DNA of 64,000 nucleotides from Clostridium fungisolvens (GCF_014193895.1 NZ_BLZR01000001.1:124001-188000); one strand, 5' to 3'; positions 25,955-35,421 are shown, counted from the stretch's first letter. Notes: generated from the sequence alone by a model not told the origin. Program-made: numbers and translations.

Positions 25955-26007
25955 TGTAATTAAGTGGTTATGCATCCAATGCTTTAATGAGCTTGCGCAA
26001 AGAATTA
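25955..26007. repeat. Repeat family A, copy 3 (left end of composite element)
   Basis: AATTAAGTGGTTATGCATCC, then AATGCTTTAATGAGCTTGCG, as in copy 1. Here it forms the left end of the 192-bp element 25958-26149. Confidence 0.8.
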
Positions 26008-26149
26008 ATAAGATTTTTTCATATTGCATGGCTAAAACTGTAAACTCACTACGTTCGAACAGTACAGTTTATTAACGCCATTCCATCTGAAAAAATCATT
26101 TAATTCTAGTTGCTCGCTCATAGAGCATCTCCTGCATAACCACTTAATT
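25958..26149. mobile_element. 192-bp MITE-like element with perfect 17-bp terminal inverted repeats
   Basis: AATTAAGTGGTTATGCA (25958-25974) and TGCATAACCACTTAATT (26133-26149) are exact inverted repeats. Inside is another dyad (AAACTGTAAA...ACAGTACAGTTT, about 26034-26070). No coding capacity. Left-end pieces (family A) and right-end pieces (17499-17586, 41340-41395) occur separately elsewhere. Confidence 0.7.
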
Positions 26150-26499
26150 TTAATAATAATATTAAGAATATTTCAAAATTAAAGAGTAATATAAGAAAGT
26201 ATTATAAACCAGATGGTTATAAATTTTTAGAATAAAAGCTATGCATAATAAGGAAAATAATTTTCTTATGTGTATAGCTTTTGTATTTGTATACATCTGA
26301 AATAGTTCCTTATTATTATTTTCTACATTTTTATAATAGCTGTACTTAGGTGTTTGTAAGTGGTTTACTAAGGTTGGTATAGGGAAGAAGAAATTACTTC
26401 TGTGGTAGCTAAAATAATTTTAGAAACAAAAAATTAACATATGAAAACCTATACCTATATATACAAATTGTTTTTAACCATAATAAAAGGAGTATAATA
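26150..26499. other. Intergenic region upstream of the ABC exporter genes
   Basis: Holds the terminator at 26234-26284 and otherwise plain AT-rich sequence. The exporter promoter probably lies between 26400 and 26480, but I cannot place it with confidence. Confidence 0.4.
26234..26284 (+). terminator. Terminator upstream of ABC exporter leader
   Basis: AAAAGCTATgCATAA pairs with TTATGtgtATAGCTTTT; the T-rich end is interrupted by a G. Confidence 0.7.
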
Positions 26500-26514
26500 A
26501 TGTGTGGAATTTAG
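26500..26514 (+). CDS. Possible four-residue upstream ORF (MCGI)
   Basis: AAAGGAG (26486-26492) is well spaced before ATG TGT GGA ATT TAG. It precedes the ABC exporter pair by about 90 bases. It may be a leader peptide, as for the related bmrCD genes of Bacillus, but no clear terminator lies between, so the case is weak. Confidence 0.3.
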   Translation: MCGI

Positions 26515-26604
26515 ATTTGTTTAAACAGTGTACGAATATCTTTGAATATGTACAAATTAACTATTTAAGTTTGAACTCTATAGATGAAAGAAGGTATATA
26601 TTTA

Positions 26605-28323
26605 ATGAATTTATACAGCAAGTATTTTAAAAAGTACAAGGCTCCTTTTTTGACTGCTGTTTTTTGCGTTGCCCTTGAGGCTGTATGTGATTTGCTTGGT
26701 CCAACCCTTATGTCTAATATAGTTAATACGGGTATAGAGCAGGGTTCTCTTTCAAAGGTTTATTATTGGGGAGCACTTATGGTTTTAGTCACAATGATTG
26801 GTGCATGCTTTGCTGTAACTCGAAACATTTTGGCAAGTAAGGTATCACAACGTATGGGAGCAGATTTGAGATATGATTTATTCGAGAAGATTGTTCATTT
26901 CTCTGAATTAAGTGCAGATAAGCTTGAAAGTGGATCACTTATAACACGTATGACTAATGATACATCACAAATTACTCAATTTGTAAATGGAATCATGAGG
27001 ATTTTTCTAAAAGCACCGATAACCTGTATTGGAAGTATTGTGCTTGCAAGTTTACTTAATTTTAGACTAAGTCTTATTATTTATAGTGTGGTTGCAGTGG
27101 TAGCTATACTTATTATAGTAAGTATGCAACTGAGCTACCCACGTTTTTATAAATTGCAACAAGCTATGGATAAAGTTAACTCAGTAGTTCAAGAATATCT
27201 TATTGGAGTACGTTTAGTTAAGGCTTTTGGAACTTATGACAAGGAAACAGAGAAATTTGAAATTGCAAACACAAACCTTATGAAAAAAGGTGTATCTTCA
27301 CAGATGATTGTAACTTTAACTTCACCACTAATTACCCTTACTGTTGGAATTGGTACAGTGATTGTAATCTTAATGGGTAGTAAAATGTTTGTTTCAAAAC
27401 TTGCTAATCCTGGAGATATCGCAGCTTTCACTATTTATATGGCTCAAATTCTCACATCTTTAATTATGATAACAAATATATTTAATACTTTTGTAAGAAC
27501 GAAGGCATCTACTGTACGTATAAAAGAAGTGCTTAATAGCGAGGAAGATTTTAATCATAGTGGTGAAAAGAAAGAACTAAATGGGGACATAGAGTTTAAA
27601 AATGTTACCTTTGCCTATCCTAGTGGTAGTGGGGTGCCAGCTATAAAAGATTTATCTTTCTCAGTTAAAGATGGACAAAGTTTGGCTATAATTGGCCCAA
27701 CTGGTAGTGGTAAGTCAACTATAGCTTGGTTACTTTTGAGATTCTATGATATAAATAGTGGATCCATATTAATTAATGGTAATGATATCAAGAGGTTAGA
27801 TATTGCTTCTGTTAGAGACAATATTTCTATAGTTCCTCAGAAGCCAATGCTTTTCTCAGGTTCTGTAACTGACAATATTAGATGGGGAAATAAAGAGGCT
27901 AGTGATGAATTAATATATGAGTCTGTAGAGAAGGCACAAGCAAACTTTATTGAAAATATGCAAAATGGTTATGATAGTATTTTAGGAAGTGCTGGTGTTA
28001 ATATTTCTGGTGGACAAAAGCAACGTCTTTCAATTGCTCGAGGAATACTTAAGGATTCTTCAGTAATTATATTAGATGATGCAACTAGTGCCTTAGATGC
28101 AGTAACTGAAGCGAAGGTCAGAGAAAATCTTAATCCTGAAATAACTAAAAAGACTGTAATTACTATTACTCAACGCTGCGGAACAGCAATGTTTGCAGAT
28201 AAAATTTTGGTTATGAATAATGGGGTTAAAGTTGGATTTGGAACTCATGCTGAACTTATGCAGAATTGTGAGATATACCAGGATATTTATAAGACACAAA
28301 TAGAAAGCAGCAAGGAGGTGTAG
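26605..28323 (+). CDS. ABC exporter subunit with degenerate ATP site (BmrC-like)
   Basis: A 572-residue half-transporter: about six membrane helices (residues 1-310), then an ABC domain with Walker A GPTGSGKST and signature NISGGQ. Walker B is IILDDATSALD, with Asp in place of the catalytic Glu, and the H-loop reads TITQR with Gln instead of His. This is the pattern of the non-catalytic subunit in heterodimeric multidrug exporters such as BmrCD and TM287/288. GAAGG precedes the chosen ATG; the ATG at 26584 is less well placed. The next gene starts 3 bases after the stop. Confidence 0.93.
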   Translation: MNLYSKYFKKYKAPFLTAVFCVALEAVCDLLGPTLMSNIVNTGIEQGSLSKVYYWGALMVLVTMIGACFAVTRNILASKVSQRMGADLRYDLFEKIVHFSELSADKLESGSLITRMTNDTSQITQFVNGIMRIFLKAPITCIGSIVLASLLNFRLSLIIYSVVAVVAILIIVSMQLSYPRFYKLQQAMDKVNSVVQEYLIGVRLVKAFGTYDKETEKFEIANTNLMKKGVSSQMIVTLTSPLITLTVGIGTVIVILMGSKMFVSKLANPGDIAAFTIYMAQILTSLIMITNIFNTFVRTKASTVRIKEVLNSEEDFNHSGEKKELNGDIEFKNVTFAYPSGSGVPAIKDLSFSVKDGQSLAIIGPTGSGKSTIAWLLLRFYDINSGSILINGNDIKRLDIASVRDNISIVPQKPMLFSGSVTDNIRWGNKEASDELIYESVEKAQANFIENMQNGYDSILGSAGVNISGGQKQRLSIARGILKDSSVIILDDATSALDAVTEAKVRENLNPEITKKTVITITQRCGTAMFADKILVMNNGVKVGFGTHAELMQNCEIYQDIYKTQIESSKEV

Positions 28324-28326
28324 ACT

Positions 28327-30192
28327 ATGGCACAGCAAATTTCTAGACCAGAAGTAAAGGCTCCATCTATTGGGGGTAGACCAGGTGGTGGTGGGCCAAA
28401 TAGATTTGCACCTACTGCAAAGCCTAAAAATGCAAAAGGTACCTTAAGTAGAATCATAAAAATATATATGAGGTGGGCTAAGACAATATTTGTAGCAATG
28501 GTACTTACTGTATTCTCATCAGTAATTTCAGTTGCTATACCATATTTTACAGGCAAAACCTTCAATACCTTCAGGATTTCTAATAGAACAGTAGATACAA
28601 AAACACTTGTAGGATTTTTATGGATAATTATTGCTTTGTATATAACCAATTGTATTATATCTTGGATTAATGGAGTTATAATGCTTAAGGTCTCGCAAAG
28701 ATTAGTACTAGTATTACGTACAGAATTTTTTGAGAAGATGCAAAAACTTCCACTCAAATTTTATGATACACGTTCCCATGGTGATACAATGAGTAGAATT
28801 ACAAACGATGTGGACAATATCAGTTCTACTATTGCTCAGACAACTACACAGCTAATTTCAAGTGTTTTAACTTTAGCAGGTTCCTTTGTAGTTATGATTA
28901 CATTAAATGTTCCACTGACTTTTGTGGTTTTGTTATGTATTCCGCTGGTAATATTTTTAACTCGTTTAATTGCATCCAGAAGTCGCTCTTACTTTTTAGC
29001 TCAACAGAGAAGCCTTGGCTCACTTAATGGAGTTATTGAAGAAAATATACTTGGGTTAAAGATGGTAAAAGCCTTTGGGAAGCAACAAGACGTATTGGAA
29101 CAGTTTAAAGAAATAAATGAAAAATTATTTGAAAGCAGCAGTAAAGCTCAAACCTGGGCTGGGTATATGATGCCTCTTATGAATGTTATCAACAACTTTA
29201 TTTTTGCAATAGTAGCTATCGTGGGAGGAATATTGTCAGTAGGATATGGATTAGCTGTTGGTACTGTTGTTAGCTTTTTGAGTTATTCAAAACAATTCGC
29301 TCAGCCTCTTAACTCTGTTGCGGGTATGTTTAACACAATTCAATCAGCACTTGCAGGAGCTGAACGTGTTTTTGAGATTTTGGATCATGAAGAAGAAACT
29401 GCAGATATAGAAAATGCTTTTGAAATAGTAAATCCAAAAGGGGAAGTTGCTTTTGAAAATGTATGTTTTTCATACAACAAAAATACTCCTATTTTAAAAG
29501 ATATTAGCTTTAATGTTAAAGCTGGAGAGACAGTGGCACTGGTTGGTGAAACTGGAGCAGGTAAAACTACAATTGTTAACCTTCTTACTCGCTTTTACGA
29601 TGCAGATAGTGGAAATATCTTAATTGATGGTGAATCAATAACTAATTTAAAGAGAGATAGCCTGAGAAACTGTTTTTCTGTAGTACTTCAAGATACATGT
29701 TTATTTACTGGTACTATAATGGATAATATAAGATATTCACAAAAAGATGCAACGGATGAACAAGTTATAGAAGCAGCCAAAATAGCACATGCTCATGATT
29801 TTATTGATAAACTTCCAAAAGGCTATCAAACAATGGTGTCTGGCGCTACAGATAATCTAAGTCAAGGTCAAAGACAGCTTATCTCCATTGCAAGAGCAGT
29901 GTTATGTGACAGTCCTATTCTTATACTTGATGAAGCAACAAGCAGCGTTGACACAAAGACTGAAAAAGATATACAAAGAGCTTTAACAAAGCTTATGAAA
30001 AACCGTACTAGCTTTTTAATAGCCCATCGTCTATCTACTATTAGAGATGCAGATCATATTATGGTTATCGGTGGTGGAACTATACTTGAAAGAGGCGATC
30101 ACAGAAGCCTAATGGAGAAAAAAGGACGATATTATGATATGGTTATTAGTCAGATGGGAAAATTGCCACAGTTACAGGAAGCTGATAAGTAA
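28327..30192 (+). CDS. ABC exporter subunit with canonical ATP site (BmrD-like)
   Basis: A 621-residue half-transporter. An unusual Gly/Pro-rich cytoplasmic N-terminus (GGRPGGGGPNRFAP) precedes six membrane helices. Its ABC domain has Walker A GETGAGKTT, Walker B LILDEATSSVD with the catalytic Glu, and the switch His in IAHR. The signature is NLSQGQ, with Gln for the usual Gly, so the weak signature faces the degenerate site of the partner, exactly as expected for a heterodimer. AAGGAGG at the end of the upstream gene is its ribosome binding site. It probably exports drugs. Confidence 0.94.
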   Translation: MAQQISRPEVKAPSIGGRPGGGGPNRFAPTAKPKNAKGTLSRIIKIYMRWAKTIFVAMVLTVFSSVISVAIPYFTGKTFNTFRISNRTVDTKTLVGFLWIIIALYITNCIISWINGVIMLKVSQRLVLVLRTEFFEKMQKLPLKFYDTRSHGDTMSRITNDVDNISSTIAQTTTQLISSVLTLAGSFVVMITLNVPLTFVVLLCIPLVIFLTRLIASRSRSYFLAQQRSLGSLNGVIEENILGLKMVKAFGKQQDVLEQFKEINEKLFESSSKAQTWAGYMMPLMNVINNFIFAIVAIVGGILSVGYGLAVGTVVSFLSYSKQFAQPLNSVAGMFNTIQSALAGAERVFEILDHEEETADIENAFEIVNPKGEVAFENVCFSYNKNTPILKDISFNVKAGETVALVGETGAGKTTIVNLLTRFYDADSGNILIDGESITNLKRDSLRNCFSVVLQDTCLFTGTIMDNIRYSQKDATDEQVIEAAKIAHAHDFIDKLPKGYQTMVSGATDNLSQGQRQLISIARAVLCDSPILILDEATSSVDTKTEKDIQRALTKLMKNRTSFLIAHRLSTIRDADHIMVIGGGTILERGDHRSLMEKKGRYYDMVISQMGKLPQLQEADK

Positions 30193-30223
30193 AAGGTAAG
30201 TTAAGCATTGAGCTATAAACCTT

Positions 30224-30263
30224 AAAAGTGGTTGTATAAAAAATATACGACCACTTTTGTTAT
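30224..30263 (+). terminator. Terminator after the ABC exporter operon
   Basis: AAAAGTGGTTGTATA pairs with TATACgACCACTTTT with one mismatch; followed by GTTATTT. Confidence 0.8.
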
Positions 30264-30283
30264 TTATGGTAAAATTATATAAA

Positions 30284-30376
30284 GATGCGCCTAATTAATT
30301 GAAAAACTTTTTTTAAAAACTACTATGAATTATAAGAGGAAAGTTTGAGAATATAAAGAAAATAAAGTGGTGCGTT
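30284..30376. repeat. Repeat family B, diverged copy
   Basis: GATGCGCCTAATTAATTGAA at the left and AAAGTGGTGCGTTTA at the right keep the outline of a B palindrome. The inner arms are much changed. Confidence 0.5.
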
Positions 30377-30432
30377 TATTGAGATACACAAATTACTAAT
30401 ACACTTTAAGGAACATAAAGGGGAAATAAACT

Positions 30433-31413
30433 TTGAGGGGTATAATAGCAAAGATTGCAGATAGCTATGGATTAAGCGGTTTGCATAAAGAATACAGTAA
30501 AACAGATCAATTTTACTTTAATGAAGAAGAGTTTTCGTTAATTGATGGTGATTACAATAACTTTTATATTAAACCAGCTTTACCTAAAATTCATTTCGAA
30601 GAAGATAGAATTGAATACGGATATTCCAAAGGAAAATTAAAGTTTTTAAGTGAAATAGATAATGGAAGGAGTAATTCTGATTCTATCTTTTATTATAACT
30701 TGTGTAAAGATGAGCCTAAAAATACAAGTGTTATATTGATACATGGCTGGAGATCTGAAGAACTAAACAGGTTAGAAAATGTGTTTTTAAACAGTTTTAT
30801 TGAGGAAAGCTATGATGCTTATAGCTATATATTACCTTTTCATATGGAAAGGTGTCCAAATGAGTCTCTATATAGTGGAGAATATTTTTTTAGTGCTAAT
30901 GTAAATAGAACGCTTAAATCAGTACAGCAGTCAATTAGCGATATTAGAGCTTTAATAAGATACATAAAAGAAAAAAGAGAAGGTAAAGTCATTGTAATTG
31001 GTTTAAGCTTAGGTGGTATGATATCTAATCTACTCTGTGAAGTAGAAGAGAACATTGATCTATTAATTTCATTATTTTATGCCAATGACTTGCATTTTAC
31101 AGCTTATGAAACTATAGTAGGGAAATTTGTTAAAGAAGATTTTATAAAAAATGGTTTCGATAGAGAGAGGTTGAAAAGAAATTGGAGTATTATCAATCCA
31201 AGTTTGAAGAAACCTTTGATTGATAAAGATAAAATATTTCTTGTTTCAGGTTATTATGATAAATACATAATGAATAAAGATAGTGATATATTATGGACTA
31301 GTTGGGATAAACCAAAGAGATATGTATACAAATGCGGTCATTCTGGGATTGTATTGAATAAAAGTAAAATCAGAAATGATGTATTAAGCTTTATACATGA
31401 AAGAGATCTATGA
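30433..31413 (+). CDS. Alpha/beta hydrolase family protein
   Basis: A 326-residue protein with an alpha/beta hydrolase core. The nucleophile elbow is GLSLGG (S192). VILIHGW forms the oxyanion-loop region, the acid is probably in GYYDKYI and the histidine in CGHSGI. It looks like an intracellular esterase or lipase-like enzyme; the substrate is unknown. Start: TTG at 30433 preceded by AAAGGGG; there is no in-frame ATG that keeps the core. It has its own spacer and a terminator behind it, so it is probably transcribed alone. Confidence 0.75.
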   Translation: MRGIIAKIADSYGLSGLHKEYSKTDQFYFNEEEFSLIDGDYNNFYIKPALPKIHFEEDRIEYGYSKGKLKFLSEIDNGRSNSDSIFYYNLCKDEPKNTSVILIHGWRSEELNRLENVFLNSFIEESYDAYSYILPFHMERCPNESLYSGEYFFSANVNRTLKSVQQSISDIRALIRYIKEKREGKVIVIGLSLGGMISNLLCEVEENIDLLISLFYANDLHFTAYETIVGKFVKEDFIKNGFDRERLKRNWSIINPSLKKPLIDKDKIFLVSGYYDKYIMNKDSDILWTSWDKPKRYVYKCGHSGIVLNKSKIRNDVLSFIHERDL

Positions 31414-31518
31414 TATTTAAATTTTCTCAATTTGAAAATCCATTGACCACGTTTGGACAACTATGATAGCATATATACAAATACAATATTGTTGTAGGAT
31501 TGTAACTGTTAAGCAGGC

Positions 31519-31577
31519 AAAACCTAAATTGATATGAGGTATCTTATTAAGAGATCTGATATTAGTTTAGGTTTTTT
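31519..31577 (+). terminator. Long-stem terminator after the hydrolase gene
   Basis: AAAACCTAAA pairs with TTTAGGTTTT, with a further inner AGATCT-type stem; six T follow. A left-part C repeat begins in the T-tract. Confidence 0.85.
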
Positions 31578-31645
31578 ACTTTATAGGGGAGTATACAACT
31601 TTTGAGTCAGCTAAACCTAGATATTTTAAATCAAGTAATAATAGA
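31572..31645. repeat. Repeat family C, left-part fragment
   Basis: TTTTTTACTTTATAGGGGAG then GAGTCAGCTAAACCTAGATA, as at 633-710. Right half absent. Confidence 0.6.
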
Positions 31646-31710
31646 ACTATTTATAAACAATATAGAGTGTTAATGTAAAACTCATACTTAAAAAACAGGA
31701 GGAATATAAT

Positions 31711-33132
31711 ATGGAAAGCAAAATTAAGTTCCCAGAAGGATTTTTATGGGGAGGAGCTACTGCTGCAAACCAATTTGAAGGCGCATACATTGAAGATGGT
31801 AAAGGTTTATCAACACAAGATATAGCACCAAGAGGAATTATGGGACCTCTTACTGAAGAACCTACAGAAGATAACATGAAGCTTATCGGTATTGACTTCT
31901 ACCATAGATATAAAGAAGATATCAAGTTATTTGCTGAGATGGGCTTTAAGACTTTTAGATTATCAATTGCATGGTCAAGAATATTCCCAAATGGTGACGA
32001 TAAAGAGCCTAATGAAAAAGGGCTTCAATTTTATGATAATGTTTTTGATGAATTAGCTAAGTATGGAATAGAGCCACTTGTTACGATATCTCATTACGAA
32101 ACACCACTAGCACTTGCTAAGAATTATAATGGATGGGTTAATAGAAAGCTTATAGGCTTCTTCGAAAATTATGTAAGAACTATCTTCACAAGATATAAGG
32201 ACAAGGTGAAGTATTGGCTGACTTTTAATGAAATAAACTCAGCGCTTCATGCACCTTACATGAGTGCTGGAATATGGACTCCAAAGGAAGAGTTAAGTAA
32301 GCAAGACTTATATCAAGCAATGCATCATGAGTTAGTTGCTAGTGCTTTAGCAGTAAAAGTTGGACATGAGATAAACCCAGAATTTAAGATAGGATGCATG
32401 ATTCTTGGAGTTCCTAACTACCCATTGACTTCAAAGCCAAGTGATGTGCTTAAGGCTATGGAACAAGATAGAGAAAATCTTTTCTTTGCAGATATACATG
32501 TAAGAGGAGAATATCCAAGATACATGAACAGAATATTCAAGGAAAACAACATAGAGATTAAGATGGAACCAGGCGATAAAGAGATATTAAAGAATACAGT
32601 AGATTTTATTTCTTTCAGCTATTACATGAGTTCTTGTGCAACTGCAGATCCAGAAAAGAATAAAAAGGGAGAAGGAAATATCCTTTCAGGAGTTCCAAAT
32701 CCATATTTAAAAGCTTCAGAATGGGGATGGCAGATAGATCCAGAAGGATTAAGATATATCTTAAATCAACTATATGATAGATATCAAAAGCCATTATTCA
32801 TAGTTGAAAACGGCTTAGGTGCAGTGGATGAATTAATAACTGATGAAAATGGAAATAAGACTGTAAATGATGATTATAGAATCAATTACTTAAATGATCA
32901 CTTAGTTCAAGTTGCAGAAGCCATTGAAGATGGTGTTGAGCTTATGGGATACACTACTTGGGGATGTATAGATTTAGTAAGTGCATCAACTGCTCAGCTT
33001 AAGAAGAGATACGGCTTCATATATGTAGATAGACATGATGATGGAAGTGGTACTCTAGAAAGATACAAGAAAAAGAGTTTCGATTGGTATAAGGAAGTTA
33101 TAGCTACTAATGGAACAAGCTTGAAGAGATAG
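31711..33132 (+). CDS. GH1 6-phospho-beta-glucosidase
   Basis: A 473-residue paralogue of the enzyme at 15790, of normal family length. FPEGFLWGGATAANQFEGA is at the N-terminus; acid/base E174 is in TFNEIN and nucleophile E366 in FIVENGLG. AQLKKRYGFIYVD marks the 6-phospho-glycoside branch. AGGAGG precedes the ATG. It probably works on PTS-imported cellobiose- or salicin-type phosphates. It is monocistronic, with a strong terminator behind it. Confidence 0.96.
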   Translation: MESKIKFPEGFLWGGATAANQFEGAYIEDGKGLSTQDIAPRGIMGPLTEEPTEDNMKLIGIDFYHRYKEDIKLFAEMGFKTFRLSIAWSRIFPNGDDKEPNEKGLQFYDNVFDELAKYGIEPLVTISHYETPLALAKNYNGWVNRKLIGFFENYVRTIFTRYKDKVKYWLTFNEINSALHAPYMSAGIWTPKEELSKQDLYQAMHHELVASALAVKVGHEINPEFKIGCMILGVPNYPLTSKPSDVLKAMEQDRENLFFADIHVRGEYPRYMNRIFKENNIEIKMEPGDKEILKNTVDFISFSYYMSSCATADPEKNKKGEGNILSGVPNPYLKASEWGWQIDPEGLRYILNQLYDRYQKPLFIVENGLGAVDELITDENGNKTVNDDYRINYLNDHLVQVAEAIEDGVELMGYTTWGCIDLVSASTAQLKKRYGFIYVDRHDDGSGTLERYKKKSFDWYKEVIATNGTSLKR

Positions 33133-33162
33133 GATAAGTAAATATAATTAATTTATAGTGAA

Positions 33163-33200
33163 AGAGCTTATAACTTAGTGTAGTTATAAGCTTTTTTTTT
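33163..33200 (+). terminator. Terminator after GH1 gene
   Basis: AGCTTATAACT pairs with AGTTATAAGCT; nine or more T follow and lead into repeat C module 3. Confidence 0.93.
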
Positions 33201-33380
33201 ACTGTAAAGAAAAATATGAAATCTTTATGCTGTCTAAATCTAGAAGTTTCAAATGTTTATCATAACCTTTTAAAGAGTATAGTAAAAATAAAACTTATTC
33301 GCCTCCTATATTTTCCTCATATATATCCGGAAAGACAGATGCACAAAAAATCACTTAAGAAAGTTACTTCAGCAATTTTT
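33193..33380. repeat. Repeat family C module 3
   Basis: Left TTTTTTTTACTGTAAAG (33193-), right GAGTATAGTAAAAATA (33275-33290), conserved stem 33300-33343 (CGCCTCC...AGACAGATGCA, one arm weakened), and a degraded closing hairpin (CACTTAAG...CTTCAGCAA, T7). Confidence 0.75.
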
Positions 33381-33389
33381 TTATCAATA

Positions 33390-34673
33390 TCATATAAGTG
33401 AAGAATATATTAAAACAGCATTTAACACTATAATAACTACTGCTATTAGCCATCCTAGATATTTAACAATAGGCTTATTAACAAAGGCACCCATTAAGTC
33501 TTTTCTACTAGTGATTATTAGCATACAGATGATTGTAACTGGTAGTACAAAGCTTAGACATACCTGACTCATTAATAATGCTTTCATAGGGTTTACTCCA
33601 ATTAAGATTATAAGTATACCCGGAAGCATGGTAATTATTCTACGTATGATTGCAGGCATTTTCACGTCCACAAAGCCATCCATGATTGTTTCACCTGCCA
33701 TTGCTCCTACAGAAGATGATGAAAAACCAGAAGCAAGTAGTGCTGCACCAAAGGCACCACTTGAAAGTGTACCTAAAAGTGGTTCTAAAGATCTATGAGC
33801 TTGCTCTATGGAATCAACAGTTATATCTCTACTGTAGAAAACCGAAGCAGATACTATAACCATAGCTGCATTTACGATAAAAGCAATGTTCATTGCAACG
33901 AAAACATCAATCTTTTCCATTTTTAGATGAGTCTTTTTTTCTTCAAGGGTTTCACTGTTACGGCTTTGAACTAATTCGGAGTGAAGATATATAACATGTG
34001 GCATGACAGTAGCTCCTAACATGCCTACTGCAATTAAAAGTGATTGGCTATTTGGAATAGAAGGAAGTAAAGTATGGATTGCAACTTGATTCCACTCAGG
34101 CTTTGCAAGGAATAATTCAATGGTGTATGAAACGCAAATAATAGCTACAAGTATTGTTATTACAATCTCAACGACTCGCTGACCGTATTTTTGGAGGTAA
34201 GCTATCAGTAAGGTAATTATTGCTGTCAATAGTACCGAATAGTTTAGTGGTATTCTAAACAGTAGATAGAGGCCTAGCACACCACCGATGAATTCAGCCA
34301 TGGTTGTAGCCATTGCTGCAAGAGTTGATACTATATAAAAGAACCAATTCGCTTTTTTAGAGAACACGTCTCTACACATTTCTGTTAGATTTTTACCTGT
34401 TGCAATACCTAATTTTGCTGACATGATTTGAAGAAATATTGCCATTAGGTTACTCCATAAAATAACCCATAAAAGGTTATAATTAAAGATCGATCCACCA
34501 CTAATATTGGTAGCAAAGTTACCTGGATCAATATATGCAACACTGACAATAAAAGCAGGACCAAAAAACTTTAAGACTCCTCTAAGTTTTTTTAGTATGA
34601 TCAAGGAATTATTTATTCTAGGCCTTGTAGCTTCAATACTACTAAGGTTTTTTACGAAGTATTCTTTGTTCAT
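33390..34673 (-). CDS. mntH: Nramp-type manganese/metal transporter
   Basis: A 427-residue proton-coupled divalent-metal importer with about eleven membrane helices. The family motif DPGN (AYIDPGNFATN) in helix 1 and MPHVIYLHS in helix 6 provide the metal ligands. GAAGGTG precedes the ATG on the minus strand. It is divergent from a DtxR/MntR-type gene, with an inverted repeat in the shared promoter region, so manganese-dependent repression is likely. A repeat C module lies directly beyond its stop codon. Confidence 0.93.
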   Translation of the reverse strand: MNKEYFVKNLSSIEATRPRINNSLIILKKLRGVLKFFGPAFIVSVAYIDPGNFATNISGGSIFNYNLLWVILWSNLMAIFLQIMSAKLGIATGKNLTEMCRDVFSKKANWFFYIVSTLAAMATTMAEFIGGVLGLYLLFRIPLNYSVLLTAIITLLIAYLQKYGQRVVEIVITILVAIICVSYTIELFLAKPEWNQVAIHTLLPSIPNSQSLLIAVGMLGATVMPHVIYLHSELVQSRNSETLEEKKTHLKMEKIDVFVAMNIAFIVNAAMVIVSASVFYSRDITVDSIEQAHRSLEPLLGTLSSGAFGAALLASGFSSSSVGAMAGETIMDGFVDVKMPAIIRRIITMLPGILIILIGVNPMKALLMSQVCLSFVLPVTIICMLIITSRKDLMGAFVNKPIVKYLGWLIAVVIIVLNAVLIYSSLI

Positions 34674-34738
34674 ATTTAATTCACCTTCTGTATGAAATAT
34701 GATAAATAATGATTTAAAAAATGTATTGATTATAAAAA

Positions 34739-34752
34739 TTAGCCTATGCTAA
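34739..34752. promoter_or_regulatory. Inverted repeat between mntH and mntR, candidate MntR operator
   Basis: TTAGC-CTAT-GCTAA in the 200-bp divergent spacer. On the minus strand a TATAAT lies just downstream (34727-34733), so the dyad falls in or near the mntH promoter spacer. The assignment to MntR is inference from gene context. Confidence 0.5.
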
Positions 34753-34875
34753 AATTTTTAACCTAATTTAAGTTATGAAGAACTATATAAAAATGTTACT
34801 CTAGGGTAATTTTTTTACCATCTAGTGCATATAATTTACTAAGGCTTTTTAAACCTTAAAAGTAGGTGAGTAATT

Positions 34876-35346
34876 TTGGACAATAACTCTTTTCATACCT
34901 TTAGTGAATATATGAAAAATGAAGAAAATTTGCTTACAGCCTCTATGGAAGATTATTTAGAAATGATATATAGATTATCCATTGATAAGGGGTTTACTAG
35001 AATAAATGAATTATCTGAAGCTCTCAATGTACATCCACCCTCTGCCACTAGAATGGTTCAGAGGTTAGGTGAATTGAATCTGTTGTTATATGAAAAGTAT
35101 GGAGTAATAATACTGAAAGATGAAGGTAAGAAATTAGGAGAGTTTTTACTGAAAAGGCATAAAACCATAGAAGCCTTTTTAAGAGTACTTGGTATAACTG
35201 AAGAAAAAATATTGAAAGAAACAGAAAAAGTTGAACACACATTAAGTGATGAAACCACTAGGTGTTTTGAAAAATATATTTGTTTTATAAAAGACAATCC
35301 AGATGTGATTAGCAGATTCGATGACTATAAAAGGTCAAAGTTATAG
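34876..35346 (+). CDS. mntR: DtxR/MntR family metal-dependent regulator
   Basis: A 156-residue regulator. An N-terminal winged helix (MEDYLEMIYRLSIDKGFTRI, then HPPSATRMVQRLG) is followed by a helical metal-binding and dimerisation domain with His and Glu ligands (RHKTIEAFLR, EKVEHTLSDETTRCFEKY). The SH3-like third domain of DtxR/IdeR is absent, as in MntR. Start: TTG with AGTAGGTGAG upstream; no ATG lies close by. Divergent from the Nramp transporter, its probable target. Confidence 0.9.
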   Translation: MDNNSFHTFSEYMKNEENLLTASMEDYLEMIYRLSIDKGFTRINELSEALNVHPPSATRMVQRLGELNLLLYEKYGVIILKDEGKKLGEFLLKRHKTIEAFLRVLGITEEKILKETEKVEHTLSDETTRCFEKYICFIKDNPDVISRFDDYKRSKL

Positions 35347-35367
35347 ACATGAGGCAATATTAATCAT

Positions 35368-35421
35368 AAAAAAGATACTTAATAAGTTAAGATATATTCT
35401 AGCTTATTAAGTATCTTTTTT
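35368..35421. terminator. Bidirectional terminator between mntR and the HAD gene
   Basis: AAAAAAGATACTTAATAAG pairs with CTTATTAAGTATCTTTTTT, with T-runs on both strands; the flanking genes converge. Confidence 0.93.
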
